Origin: Siniperca chuatsi
Taxonomy: Eukaryota; Chordata; Actinopteri; Centrarchiformes; Sinipercidae
DNA: 64,000 bases
Assembly (NCBI RefSeq): GCF_020085105.1
Contig: NC_058056.1
Span: 16,921,429 to 16,985,428 of the forward strand
Direction: 5' to 3'
Shown in pieces: positions 12,297 to 24,870 of the stretch. The position numbers and the translations under genes were made by a program. Within the stretch, counting starts at the first letter, position 1, and each line of letters opens with the position of its first letter. Below the pieces are notes generated by a model. That model worked only from the letters and a program-made list of their open reading frames with translations, searched no databases and was not told the origin of the DNA.

Positions 12297-12942
12297 CAGT
12301 ATCAGTGCCTCCCAAGTTTGGAAATCAGGTGACCTCATATGGAGTCCAGACCCGACTACAAGTTAAAAAAACTTCACCTTAAACAAAATAATCAAACCTA
12401 GTGTTATTGCCAAAAAGACCTAACAATATAGAGAAGGTATGATGGCTGTTTCATAGTTATGTGTTGGATATAATGTTTTTGTAGGGTATAGTGGGGAAAA
12501 AAATGCTTTTTGTAGGGTATAAAAACTGCTGTGAGAATACCTTTCAGTAATATGGATTTAGGTAAATAAGTAAATAAATAAAATACCAAAATGCTGCTTT
12601 ATGCACAGAGTGCTTTTACAAACAGCCTCACAAACACTGTCCAAATATGGGAGCTGACAGCATAGTATGTTTTTGGTTCACAGCCCACATCTGGTGGGCC
12701 ACCAGCAGCTGTTCAGTGTTTTAACCCAGTCCAGCAGCTTAGGCGCTGGAGAGATGAGTTGCTCTATAGCTGTGTGAGTGGGACAGAGACAGAGGGAGAG
12801 GAGGGGGATGGACGAGGAAGCACAGAGCGACACGTGCCGATGGTTCCACTGATTGCTTTAAAATCAGGCCAAATCTTTGGATGGGTTAGGACTCTCCGAC
12901 CCGCATGCAGGCATCACCGCTGCTTGAATACCAGACATAACC

Positions 12943-12969
12943 AAAAAAAAAAAAAAGGGGGGGGGGGGG
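12943..12969. repeat. A14-G13 homopolymer junction
   Basis: Fourteen A followed by thirteen G. Length is prone to assembly and sequencing error. Confidence 0.85.
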
Positions 12970-15900
12970 CAGGGACGAACACGAGGCTCTGAGAAGTGGG
13001 TGCCATTTTCTGAGGCAGGCAAACAAAGAGGGAGAAAGAAATGATTGACACTCTTCACCAGAGGATAGGAAGAGCTCCCTTTTCTTTCACTTCAAACAGA
13101 TCTAATTTAAAGCCATGGGATCCTCATGGCAACTGTGATGAGACCAAGTGGTGAAATGGTGCGATGAGATTGCAAACTTTAAAGGATGAGGCTGGCCCAT
13201 AAGAAAACTAAATGAAAAAGGAAAAAAAGGGTTATGCTATAGCTTCTAGATCACCAGACTGCCATTAACTTAGACTGGGTATAGACTGTCAATAAGCAAC
13301 ATGATAGAGACAGTGAGATGCACACAGAGACAGACTTAAATGACAGGAGAGAAAAGCACTCATGGGAGAAATGAACAAAATGAAAGATCTAAAGAAAAAC
13401 AGGAATAAACAAGAACCAAAGTAAACCAAACTGAATCAGGGAGAGTCACATACATGATTGTATTTCCCTTTTCTAGCAAAGCAACAACAGTGAAAAATGA
13501 GAAAAATCAGCAACAACAACAGATTGTCAATAGTCCTTTTCTGTAAATGACAACAGGCAGAAATTGATTTGGATGCCAGTCTCCCCACCTCAAAAATAAC
13601 TCCAAGAAGCAGCCTCACAGGGGAGCGGGCTTTGTAGACTCACAACATTAAGACGTCAACAAAGTTCTGTAAGTAAACAGAAAGGTAAAAGAAAGAAATA
13701 AGGGCAGGAGTCGAGCCAAAGTGGAGCTAGTACTATACAGTGAAGTACAATGTCTATTCACAAGTAACTACTTTTAGATGAACACAGAGCAACCTACTCT
13801 CTGCAAAGAAATAAACTTTCCAATTTTAAAATATATAAAGTACAAGTAGAATATGGACAGACAGACAGATCCAAAACTGGTTCTCATAAATCACCAGTCT
13901 GATCTTCTAAACTTCCTGTTTCCTGTGGGTTCATTTCAGCTACTTAATTTTACACATTCATACCTAAAAGCAATCATCTGCAGAACATTTTTCTATTTCA
14001 CAGACTGTATGATTGCAGTTATGCCTCAAATGGGAGTCAATTTATACTTGGCATCAGTCAAATAAGAGATCATATTCTGTTGTACTGTGAGCTGCTATTC
14101 TTGAAAGCGCCCACAGAACATTTCTTTTTTTAGACTGATTGAACCAGAAAATAATTTTGATTTAAATAGAATCACAGGAGCACGACTAAGAACAAATAAC
14201 ACAGTGGCTTACAGTACATAGCATCCTAAATCTTATAGTTTCATAATCAGCCCCTGTGTAGTAGGCAAGGGTGGGGCAAGATGAGTCTGTGGGCAAAATG
14301 TCTCTTTTATCAAAGCAACCGTACACAAAACCAATCAAAAGAACACATCAAAGAGGAAAAATGTATTTCCCTGAAGCTCTAACACTGAAGGTGTAGGAGT
14401 GGTACTGCATGAGTATCAGTATAAGAAAAAACACTATTTTATCATGATGAGGATATAAGGATGTTTGATGTCTCAAATCTATTTGATGCAGTTTACATCC
14501 ATGTCTGTCCAGACTTGTATAATATATGTAGTGAGCACTTTTTTTTGAATTGAATAAAAGGTATCAAGTGTATTTTTTTTTTTTTGGCTAAATGGAAGTT
14601 ATCACTATATTGATATATATATGTATGATTCCAGTGAATATACATTGTTGAAAATGTCTTGTGTGAAAAAGGCCTCCATTTGGCCACACCGGCATGCAGC
14701 TTGTTACATAGCGGCGAGAGTGGGAAACCTGGTTAAATGGAGTGCAGGCTGCATATGAGGCAGCAGGTATGACGTTGAATCTCTATCATTTGATAATCAA
14801 CAGCAGCTAGTAATGGAGATGCTGTGGTAAACTTTAATTTAATCTTTTCACAGCTGCTAAGTTCTGGAAAAGACAGTACAGTACCTTTTTCCATTTGGAT
14901 TCAGCCACAGCAAGCCATGTCAAATATGTGTTTATTAGTCTCTATTGTTTACAATGCTGTTGGTACACGTGGTATTTTGTTAATGTGCTACACAGCACTG
15001 TCAATTCAAGATGGCAAAAGTGGCATGTTGCCAGGCTGTTTTGCATACTGAACTGAAATGAAGTGGAAACCAGTTCTGACTGGCACTAACCGGCACTTCG
15101 CCGGTTGGGTTTTGTGCACACCCAATTATTAAGGTGTAATTTGTTCTGTTCTAACAGGTAAAACAGGAGCGTGAGGGAGATGTCAACCAAGCGCAATATG
15201 TACAAACCCATACCGTCCTGAGAGGAGCCCTAATCAGTTCAAATAATCAAAATCACCTGTGTGGGTTCACAATGGGTGTGCAGGGCCTTTACCATTTACC
15301 GTACATACCTTATCCCCTTCCTGTTTAACTTACAGTACTTCTGCACAGGCACAAAGACCTTTTATTAATAGATGTGTTCAACATCTGCAGAAAATGATCA
15401 ACAATGTTATGTAAACACAGAAATTATAATTACAGATAATACAGATAGTAAAGATAATACAGATATTTTGTCGCACAATCATGTCACAGTATTAGCTTGC
15501 TCGGTTATATATGCGGTCAGATTTTACTGGAAAACCTAGTAGCTGACTTCAACTTGACATACTCATCGAAATGCAAGGTAATGTAGTTGTCATTGCAGAA
15601 GAAAACAGTCATTTTGTCAAATGTGCAAAATACTTTCTCTGCCACCCTGAGTGTCACAACAGCTCAATTTAACCAAACTGTGCTTTTCATTGTTGTCTGT
15701 TTCTCTTAAATTACTTTTTGCTTTCTTCTGTTCTGATAAATAAAGGCAAAACAAGCACACTAACACCAGGTCGGTGTTGTCTCACCGTACCAAAATAATA
15801 TCCAGGCCGCAGCAGGAGCAGGGGCCTGCAGCACTCACTCACTCTGCACTGCATCATGTCTGACCTTCAGCCTGCCAAGCACCCGCTCCCTCACGTTCAC

Positions 15901-17515
15901 CCCCGGGACCGACACCCAAAAAAAGACTGTAGTCTGACACATGCAAACATATCACTACCACGCGCATGCATGCACACTGTATGTACATGCATCATGTGCG
16001 CACATACAACACACACACACACACTGACACTCACTTTACATCTCACTTTTCACATCCTCTATCACGCTATCTTTAGTCCCTGATGTGTTTCATTGCTCCA
16101 CTCTGCGCAGGGGTTGTCTTACTTTATCATCCGATATATGTATGAGTCACACTATCAAACACATTAGACTGAAGTGGGACAGCTGTGTCAACCAAAGCAG
16201 TTGAACTTTTCACATACTTACAGCAAGCACTGTATCGCTGCTAATGCATTGCTAAAAGGGACAGTTTGGAAAATGTTTGTTTGTCTGCAGTAAACATGAA
16301 AGACAAGTTATCTAGTGGCTACTGCAGTAGTTTTGGTTTAATGTGCTTATTTACACAACACTGTGGATTGAAATAGTCCCTGTGAAATTTGTTGACAAGA
16401 GTGTTCTGTGTATTATCTACAGCAAGGGGGACACTGTTTCTGGAAAAAACAGAAAGTGTTGCTGCTAAGTAGGACTAGGAATCGAAACTCAATGCTTTTT
16501 TGGTCCTGACCAAAATGTATCTATAGTACTGAGTATTGAAAATTGTCAAGTACCTTCTTCTGTCCATGCCAGGAAGAAACAAAGTAGCATCAGAAAAAGA
16601 TCAACATTAAGTCCACATAGGAACCACAACACAGTAATTAATCTCGTAAAAATACACAGAGTCCACATGAGTAAAAGTAAAAAGAGAATACATAACAGTT
16701 AGCCGAACAGGTGCTTAGAATGCTGTATTAGCAACACATTAGCCTCAGACAGCTAGTATAATGGCTAGCTTGGTTAGCAGTAAACTTATCAGAAAAAACT
16801 AAGCTAACAAATTACAAATCAGTAATCACAAAACAGCTACAATAAAAATAGTACCTACAGATAAAGCTCCAACCAGGGGAGTACATTAAAGAATGCCTTT
16901 CAATATTTGCTTGGTCACATATCTAACAAAATGGTGGATGTAAAAATGTAATTTAACTAAACAGCAACTGCTATGGAACTCTGTCAGTAGTGGTTGCTAC
17001 TAGCAACAGAATGTTCTACTGAAACCAACTGCAAGCTGACATCAAATCTCTTTTTTAACTACTCTTGGATCAGACCATTGCTGATTTAAATGAATGTTTT
17101 CAATTGTATACACTATTTTATTTAGACAAAGTTCTTGTGCATCTGCTTGTGTTAAATTGAAAAAAGAGAGATATACCCCTTTACTTCATATAGGTTCATA
17201 TTGCCTATTTCCACATCCAGAAGACAGAGCAACATTAGCTATGGTGCTAGGCAGGTAGCGTGGAGTGGGTTTATATGAGTTATTTTAGCAGACAACAGTT
17301 GCATACTGTGGTTGGAAATGAGGTTGATGACAGAGGTGAAAGTGAAACAAAACAATTACCTGAAAGATGCTGAAATGCTCTGTAGAGCTGAAAGGAACTG
17401 CAGCGTCAACTCATAATTCACACATTGTTAATATAAAAATATTGATTTAGTGCAGCTTTAAGCTGACATAATCCATTTAGCATCATCCTATAACAACACG
17501 GTGCAGACACATTTT

Positions 17516-17589
17516 GTTTGGTTTTCTACTGCCTGTAAGATAAAAACATTTAGTTTGGTTTTCTTCTGCCTGTAAGATAAAAACATTTT
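17516..17589. repeat. Two-copy tandem repeat, 37-bp unit
   Basis: GTTTGGTTTTCTACTGCCTG and the bases up to AAAAACATTTA are repeated once with a single mismatch (CTACTG/CTTCTG), at an offset of exactly 37 bp. It looks like a recent tandem duplication. Confidence 0.85.
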
Positions 17590-18280
17590 GCTGGCGTTGT
17601 TTTAAGCTTGCAGCTGGTGCTTGCTTGATTGCACTGGTTATGGATTGAGGAGAGCTCAGTCTGACAGCAGCAGGATCAGCGATGAAAGCTTTGGTCTGTG
17701 CTGATTAGGCCTGATATACACTGGGCACTATGAGGGACGACGATAATGGCTTTTCTGACCTTACTCTTGACAACCACTTTGCCTCCTTACTTTGCCCACT
17801 CACACCTCCCTCACTCCTTGTACACACTTGTTTTCTGTGGGGGCAATAGATAATGAATCATGTCAAAATTAGAAGCCACACTGGCTGCAGCTGTGTTCAC
17901 TCTATGCAATGCTGTTAACCACATTCATTTACTGAATGTTGTCGACCATGCCTCAGGCCACAATGAGAACCAGTCTAAGGAGGCTAATCAGAGGTATAGG
18001 CGACTCAGCATTTTCCAAGTCAAATCTGAAATGTCTCAGATTCAGTGCAGTTTGATTTGGGTGGGTGGAGATTTTTTTCCCCAGTTTGGTTTGGTTAATG
18101 ACAACATTCTAATAATTCATAAATGACAACATATTTCAAACTTGGTCTGCAATATTATGATTATGATCTCATAATTGAATCATGTTCAAACAATCAATAC
18201 ATTTTTTCAGAAAGGAAAATAAAATGAACGATATGTTCAGTGTGAAGTTTTTTCAAAGAATGCCATATGATTTACGATGA

Positions 18281-18500
18281 CTGTGGCTTAGTGGTAGAGC
18301 GGGTCGTCCACCAATCGGAAGGTTGACGGTTCGATGCCGGCTTCCCCCAGCCCACACATCGAAGTGTCCTTGGGTTGGACACTGAACCCTAAATTGCTCC
18401 CGAGGGCTGTGCTTTCGGTGTGTGAATGCTTAGTTACTGCCATCTGTGTGTGAATAGTCTTTGAGTAGTCAGAAAGGCACTAGATAAGTACAGTTCATTT
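18281..18500 (+). mobile_element. tRNA-derived SINE
   Basis: An RNA polymerase III A-box-like TGGCTTAGTGGTAGAGCGGG starts at 18284 and a B-box GGTTCGATGCC at 18328-18338, as in a tRNA head. A fish-type body follows (GAAGTGTCCTTGGGTTGGAC, GACACTGAACCCTAAATTGC) and a tail near AGTACAGTTCATTTATAAAG. The A-B spacing and the body show that it is a SINE, not a functional tRNA. Confidence 0.75.
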
Positions 18501-19101
18501 ATAAAGGTGTTTTATATGCAACAGGATGATGCTGATGTGCTCTTCATTGTGAAGAATGATCTTTCTCAGGCAAGTTTTTATTTTCGTGAATGGTGGAGAA
18601 GGAGATAGGCAAAACACATTCATTCATCTTAAATGCTTCAATATGCTTTAAAAATAGTCAGCTAAATAGTCTTTATGATGCTCCTGACCTTTTTGAGATT
18701 TAGCATAAAAGAAAAGTGTGCCACTACTCTTCACTTAAATGTTGCATTTGTCTGTAATAATGACACATGGCAAATGAAAAACAATACCCATTTGATATTT
18801 TAATTAAGAGACCGATATATTGGACTCTATGAGAGATCATTCAAATCATGATGGTAATTTAATTTTAATTAGTAAATGAATAATAAACCCAATCATTTCA
18901 GAGGAGAGGTGGGCTAATCTGACCAGACCTCAGCTGAACTTCCTAAAGAAACAGGAGGCGCTTTTAAGGCGTCTCTCCATTTTATCTAAAAGCTGGTCAA
19001 GGGAACAAAATACTGCAGATAAAAGAGAAAAGTGTGCCACTAGGTTTTACTTTCTTTTCACTAATGCAGAAGAAAGGAAAAGGCTTTTACAGCTTGCTAA
19101 G

Positions 19102-19274
<173 letters not shown>

Positions 19275-20247
19275 CAGTGTGATTACAGAAACAGCCCATC
19301 CTCCTGCAGGCCTTTGAGAACAGAAACAGAAGGTAATGTCGGTGTTGGGAGGGAGCCAAGAGCCCAAAGACACAAAAATGTAGGTTGCCATGTCCCTGTT
19401 TCTTCACTGAGGATGTAGACACTGAGTTTAGAGATGTCAAGTTTTCAGCATTTAGGAAAATGCTGAAATTTTGCAATTTTAGAATAAGTTACAGACTGTG
19501 TGGGTGTATGTGCGTGTGCAGCATCAAACAGTACTGCTACAAGCAAAGAAACAACCTCATAAAGTCTGTTCATGCTTTGAAAATATCACAAGCAACCGTT
19601 TTTTTTGTTTTTTTTATTTCATACCTCATTTTTGAGTTTAAATAAATGTCAAAAGTTCTATTTTTAGTGAAGCTCATTTAATTGAGCCATATGGAGAAAA
19701 ATCCATTGACATGCTCTGACTGAAGGGTGCGTGGGTGGCATTTCCACTTAAAAGCCGGCGAGTGAATCTTAATGAAGTGAGGAGGCAAAACGAAAGGGAG
19801 GGAAGGGGGCAGACTCCACCGCTGGGAGCAACGGGTGTACAAACAGCAACCTCACAAAGCAGGAGTGATTCATTTAAAGGGATTTTGTGTATACGCCAGA
19901 TTTAGCCTGCTCTCTGCTTTGCATTTATATACATACAGAGGATAAATAAAGAACGCTTAGGAGGGAAACAGACGCTGAGTATTAAAAGAATGGAGGAAGA
20001 AGAAGGAAGTTAACAAGCAAATGATCAGAAAGAGGAGAGAACAATGTTATGAAGAGGATGTATGGATAGCGTTTAGAGACGTACAGTAGAGAGGGATGGA
20101 TATGCCAGCTAGAAGGGTGGAAGGATGGTAGGATAGTAAAACTGGATTAGAGGGAAAATTAAAAGTATTTTCTTTGTATACCCATCCAGCAAACAGGATC
20201 CAGTGATCCCAAGTATTCTTTTTCTTTGTTACAGGGAGACTCTACTC

Positions 20248-20279
20248 TGTGTGTGTGTGTGTGTGTGGGGGGGGGGGGG
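20248..20279. repeat. (GT)n plus G13 tract
   Basis: GT repeat ending in thirteen G (20267-20279). A second interrupted (TG)n follows at about 20440-20474. Confidence 0.85.
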
Positions 20280-20438
20280 CGGCTTTGTATGAGGCCTGTT
20301 GCCACATCTATAAAGCATACATGGGCATGAATAACACACTGCATGAGGTGATGCGTATGGCTCACGATTCTGTGCAAGTCATATTATGATCTGCTGCCCT
20401 GCATTCATGTTCCCTGGTAAATATAGACAAGCATCAGG

Positions 20439-20473
<35 letters not shown>

Positions 20474-20696
20474 GCGCCTTTGCGGTTGAGCAATCAGCAG
20501 TGCTGCTTCAGACCGTGACTGGACTTCGAAAGACAGGAGCAAAAGCTGTGGATGACATCATGCACAAGTTGCTGGGCTTTGAATCTTGGACATGCTGACA
20601 CATTCAGCAGGATGACTCAAACATACACAGACTGACGCACCAACCCACACACACACACACACACACCACAATTTGACCCAGAATGTGAGTGCTCAC

Positions 20697-22540
20697 CCTG
20701 TGTACGTCCTCTTCGAACACGGCTTCATGGACGCTGCATGCAAAGAGCGCCGTGGGGAGGTCGCTCAGATCCATCATCTCCTCCGCCATGCCGTCCTGAT
20801 CAGTCTCCCCAAACACCATGTCCTCTTCCTCCTCTTCGTCCTCCTCAGGATCGCTGCTGTAGGCCTCTGAGCCATTGCTCCATGCCTTGGAGCTCTCTCT
20901 CAGCATGCTAAAGCCTTTTAGGAGGCAGCTGACAGGCAGGTGGGGACTACAGAGGCTGGGAACTGGGGAGAGAGGAGGTTAAGAGATTGGAAGTTGGGAG
21001 ATAAGGTGAATATATTGGCTGGATGCTTGTAGAAAAGGGCAGAGAGAATGATGTGATAGTGAGACACTGGAGCATGAAGATTACAGGGTTGCACTAAAGT
21101 GTTACTAATGATACTACAGAGGCTGTGGGACAGATAAAAGAGAGGAACGGAGAGGGAAAAGAAGGAAGATGAAGTGACAGTTAAAGATCACGAGAACAGA
21201 GAAAGATAAACAGGAGCAAAAATGACGCAAACGAAAAAGAAATATAAAACAGAGAGGAAAAAGGTGGAAGTTTCATGTTTAGATCTACTTGTAGGTCCGT
21301 ATTCCTGATTAAAACATTGTCTTTTTTCATGGTTCAATTATAACTGGCCATTTGCTGGTGACTATGAGAACATCTACCACCTGCTCCCAGTCTCTATAAG
21401 CCTCAGCCTCACTTCCAAAAATATTTGTGCAACAAACCTATAGATTAAGTCATAAAAATATTTTTTAGGGCTGCAGCTAATCATTCTTTTCATTTTAGAT
21501 TAATCTGCTGATAATTTTCTTGATATATTACTTAACTGTTCAGTCCATAATATGTCAGAAAATTTCCAAGAGTCCAAGGTGATGTATTTTAATTGCTTGT
21601 TTTGTCTAGCCAATAGTCCAAAATCTAATGGACAGCTAAGAGAAAGTAATTAATATTCTTATTGACTTTCTTCATATTTGCTTAAAAAAAACTATTAATT
21701 AATCATGAAAACAGTTGCTTTAATCATTTTACTTGGAAAATGAAGCAACACGTGGGAAAACATGAAAACACTGATTGTTAACACTGACCCCTAATGTGAA
21801 ACTTCCAACATTTTATTGGGGATAGAGTGCCATCTAGTGGGGCATTTAACGGAATGACGCTTTTCATTCATATATTAATCACAAGACCATCTGAAAATCA
21901 ACCTTATCTCAAATATATAGGAGAAATACGGTATCGATATTGATTATAGACCAAAAACTTTATCCTATTGTTATCTGATCTTTGTAGAATGACGTGCAAA
22001 TAGAACACGCGAAGGCAATGACACCAATAACATCACATGTCCACAATATAGGCTCGTCACATCAAAATTTGCATCGCGTGTACACCAAGGAAACCCCTGG
22101 ATATTACGTATAGGGCTCGTACAAGATTGCTGCACGGGCGTTTCTCATAAAAGTAACGGATTGTCTCGCGAAACCACTTTGTTTCCAAAGCCAAGTACTG
22201 TTTTTAAAGCTATAATAAAGAGGGTATTCATTCGAAAGTTAGCACTGAGTCATGGTTGCACGAGCACGGACGAAGTTATTGTTTTAATTTTCCTTTCTAA
22301 CCGGTTCAAATGCGAAAATTGGTGTGTGTATTACTCACCTCACTACTGTCAGTGACAGCGGCCGAAACGACACATTGCAAGGGGACTAAAAGCAGGATTT
22401 TCAGGTGACTTTGTTTGACCACACAGATTGAAGCAGCTCTGATGTTTTGCAGACTGCTGTCAAATGCGTCGGCGTTTGTTAGTACTGGATTATTGGACAC
22501 TATTTGATGCAGCCTACTCCGGCGTCAGGACCCGCAGGTG
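20697..22540 (-). CDS. rcan3: rcan3, main 5' end: non-coding exon 1 plus first coding exon (partial gene)
   Basis: Regulator of calcineurin 3. The family binds and modulates the Ca2+/calmodulin phosphatase calcineurin and so NFAT signalling in the cytosol. The coding exon runs 20906 to 20697 (70 codons, phase 0) and ends at a GTGAGC donor. It starts MLRESSKAW, has an acidic stretch (residues 19-29), then MVFGE and [21 protein letters not shown] (read as MMDLSDLP + [13 protein letters not shown]), which I recognise as the RCAN3 N-terminus. A polypyrimidine acceptor at 20963-20964 puts the exon start at 20962. A likely leader exon ends at 22339 with a GTGAGT donor; its 5' limit is uncertain. 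The ATG at 20906 has A at -3. The RNA-recognition-like fold, the ISPPxSPP motif and the PxIxIT-like tail belong to downstream exons, which I did not find and expect left of base 1. Nearest alternative is rcan1 or rcan2; the peptide and the nipal3/grhl3 neighbours favour rcan3. Confidence 0.9.
21467..21728. mobile_element. Palindromic MITE copy 4
   Basis: Begins AGGGCTGCAGCTAATCATTC and contains ATAATATGTCAGAAAATTTC and the AATTAATCATGAAAACAGTT end. It lies in the first rcan3 intron, between the leader exon and the first coding exon. Confidence 0.65.
22299..22306. promoter_or_regulatory. Second AACCGGTT site, just inside the first rcan3 intron
   Basis: A perfect palindromic Grainyhead consensus, 33 bp downstream of the inferred leader-exon donor of rcan3. 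It and the grhl3-intron site are the two perfect copies I noticed in the window. Confidence 0.2.
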
Positions 22541-22660
22541 AGGCCAATGAAATGCCGTCGGAGGCTCGCAGCGACCAATGAGGCTGCAGCAAGGGGAGGA
22601 TGCTCCGCTTCAAGATTGGTGGCGACTAAACAGCAAAGTGGCACAGAGGGCTCTGCTGTA
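22340..22660 (-). promoter_or_regulatory. rcan3 main promoter / first-exon region
   Basis: A GC- and CpG-richer island upstream of the first splice donor at 22338/22339. Three NF-Y (CCAAT) boxes lie close together: CCAAT at 22544-22548 and 22575-22579, and ATTGG at 22615-22619. They would be in the usual place for a TATA-less promoter with transcription leftward. The transcription start is not determined; about 22500-22540 is my inference. Confidence 0.5.
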
Positions 22661-23109
22661 AAAACTGCGCTTTAATTTGACAAGGACGTCCCAGAGAGCC
22701 ACATCACCCAGTGTGTGTACCAATCAACTATCTCACCCACTGTGTAAAGATAATGAGGTGGTCACATTTCTACATATATTTAATGTTTCTACAGTAGATA
22801 GATCACAGTTCAGTTCTCTTGATCCACCTGTTGCACACACTAAATAAGGTACTTCAATTTTGATCAACAGTTTAAAGTTGAATTTTAGTTCCTCATTTTA
22901 AAAAGCTTTTTTGTGCAATGTTTTATATATTTTGAGGCAACAGGTTTTCAAAAACAAGCCAGGTAGGATTTTTCACGCACCAAATTGCATACTGGATTAT
23001 AGGATAATAACGACTCCACAAACACTAAATGTATTGTTTTATGGTCACAGAATAAAGAATAGACTTCCAAATCGTCATCATCAACATCCCTAAATCTTTC
23101 TGGGGCATA
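22661..23109. other. Intergenic, nothing recognised
   Basis: Upstream flank of rcan3. AT-rich sequence without a recognisable gene, repeat or motif cluster. Confidence 0.5.
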
Positions 23110-23416
23110 GAGGTGTGCATTCGTGGAAGAAGTACTCAGATCCTTTACTTAAGTAAAAGTACCAATACATTAATGTAAACAATACTTAATTACAAGTAAA
23201 AGTCCTGCATTCAAAATCCTACTTGAGTACAAGCACATAGATATTATCAGCAAAAAGTAACAAAATAAAAGTTCCACAATAAAATGGCCCCTGTGACTGA
23301 TATATTATATTATTAGATTATTAATACTGATGCATCTACACATAAGTACTGTTGTGGCCTAGTTGGTCGAGGTGGAGCTACTTTTATTTACTTTATATAC
23401 AGTGAGGTAGTTTAGT

Positions 23417-24598
23417 CCAGCAGTTCCCAACCTAGGGGTTGGGGCCCCTCCAAAGGGTCACAATATAAATCTGAGGGGTCGTGAGATGATTAATGGGGTA
23501 GGGAAGAACTCAAATAACTCAAATAAACTCAAATAAAACTGAAATCCTTGTTATTGGGCCCCAACACATCACTAAACAAATACTGCCATCCACTGGTAAC
23601 CTGTCACAACATATCAAGCCTGTTGCACGAAATCTTGGTGTCCTGTTTGATAGCAATTTATGTTTTGAGCAACATATCACTAAGCTTGTCCAATCATGTT
23701 TCTATCACCTCAGAAACATTGCAAAAATACGATCTATTTTAAATCTTAGTGATGCAGAAACTGTTGTGCATGCTTTTATCTCCTCACGCCTTGATTATTG
23801 TAACAGCCTGTTCACTTGTCTTAATCAAAAGCTCTGACACGACTGCAGACTGTACAAAACTCAGCTGCTAGGCTGTTAACCAGGACCAAGAAGTATGACC
23901 ACATAACACCTGTTTTAGCCTCTTTACACTGGCTCCCTGTTGGTTTTAGGATTGATTTTAAGATCTTGTTGATTACTTTTAAGGCTCTTCATGGCCTGGC
24001 CCCAGATTATATTTTAGACCTTGTAATCCCTTATGAACCTTCACGTAGTTTGAGATCTTCGGGCAGGGGTCTCCTGTCTGTTCCTGAGTCCAGGATGAAA
24101 ACTAAGGGGGACAGAGCTTTTGCTATCAGGGCCCCGAGGCTCTGGAACAACTTGCCCGAAGAAATTAGATTGTCTGAGTCAGTGTCTTCGTTTAAATCTC
24201 GTCTCAAAACACATTTTTATCTGAAAGCATATCCTGATTTTACCTGAACTGGCTGTTTATTTTACTATTTATTTTATTGCTTTTCTGTATTTCATGTGTT
24301 TTATTTCTTTATATTTCGTCATTCACTGTGTTATTTTATTTTTCTTGTTGTGAAGCACTTTGTACTTTGTTTTGATAAGTGCTCTATAAATAAAGTTTTA
24401 TTATTTATTATTTATTAAGAAGAAAAAAACTAATTCTACAACGCAAATTTGTATTTCTTTTTCAGATCTTTGCTTTTTTGTAAAATATTAGATCATTTTC
24501 CCTCTGTGAGCCTCAAACAATTATTTAAATGCAATCATTTGAGAAGTTTGAAGAGGAAATCTCTCTTTGGTGGAACTACTAACAAGTCATAGACATCT
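23417..24598. mobile_element. Middle element (GTTCCCAACCTAGGGGTTGG family), split by a LINE
   Basis: The left part, 23417 to about 23520, has CAGTTCCCAACCTAGGGGTT and GGGTCACAATATAAATCTGA. The right part, about 24420-24598, has AAATATTAGATCATTTTCCC, GTGGAACTACTAACAAGTCA and GACATCTGGACCCCAACTGG. I recognise both halves as one common fish element that reads continuously when uninterrupted. Confidence 0.55.
23520..24418 (+). mobile_element. 5'-truncated LINE (L2-like), reverse transcriptase C-terminal part
   Basis: The plus strand encodes the carboxy-terminal region of a non-LTR retrotransposon polyprotein: ARNLGVLFDSNLCFEQHITK, LRNIAKIRSILNLSDAETVV, ISSRLDYCNSLF, NSAARLLTRTKKYDHITPVL, LHWLPVGFRIDFKIL, then a 93-codon open stretch (23966-24247) with FKALHGLAPDYI and GDRAFAIRAPRLWNNLPEEI. 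At least one frameshift near 23833 breaks it, and the catalytic core upstream is missing. The 3' end has GAAGCACTTTG, an AATAAAG signal and ATT-rich tail repeats to about 24418. Clade assignment (L2/Rex-like) is from pattern memory. It is inactive. Confidence 0.85.
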
Positions 24599-24699
24599 GG
24601 ACCCCAACTGGGGTTAATTGTACTTAAGTAAAGGGCTTGAGTAAATGCACCTAGTTACTTTCCAATACTGGCTGTGTGCAGCTTCTAAAGTAGATATTC

Positions 24700-24870
24700 A
24701 ATTAAATTCAATTCAATTTATATAGCGGCAATTCATAACAGAAGTAATCTCATTGCACTTTTCCTATAGAGCAGTTCTAGACCGTACTCTATCACCCTAT
24801 CCCTCTCAAAGAGCTGGAGGTTTCCCTTCTGGTAGAACGAGCCAATATCTTATGACACAGTTCATCACTA
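24700..24870 (-). mobile_element. Non-LTR/SINE 3'-tail fragment, minus orientation
   Basis: ATTCAATTCAATTTATATAG at its start is the reverse complement of an AAATTGAATTG-type tail. The body TCATTGCACTTTTCCTATAG and GTTCTAGACCGTACTCTATC follows; I recognise it as a common fish repeat. Confidence 0.5.

Larger units (their letters stand above)
23110..24668. mobile_element. Outer DNA element (AAGTACTTTTACTTAAG family), split by later insertions
   Basis: The left part (about 23110-23412) has GTGGAAGAAGTACTCAGATC, TTTACTTAAGTAAAAGTACC and AAAAGTCCTGCATTCAAAAT. The right part (about 24600-24668) has TTGTACTTAAGTAAAGGGCT and GAGTAAATGCACCTAGTTAC. Other copies in the window show these two ends about 350-650 bp apart, so the material between was probably inserted later. 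Confidence 0.5.

Noticed and set aside
18281..18350. Candidate tRNA gene
   Set aside because: A and B boxes are present, but there is no full cloverleaf and the body continues as a SINE.
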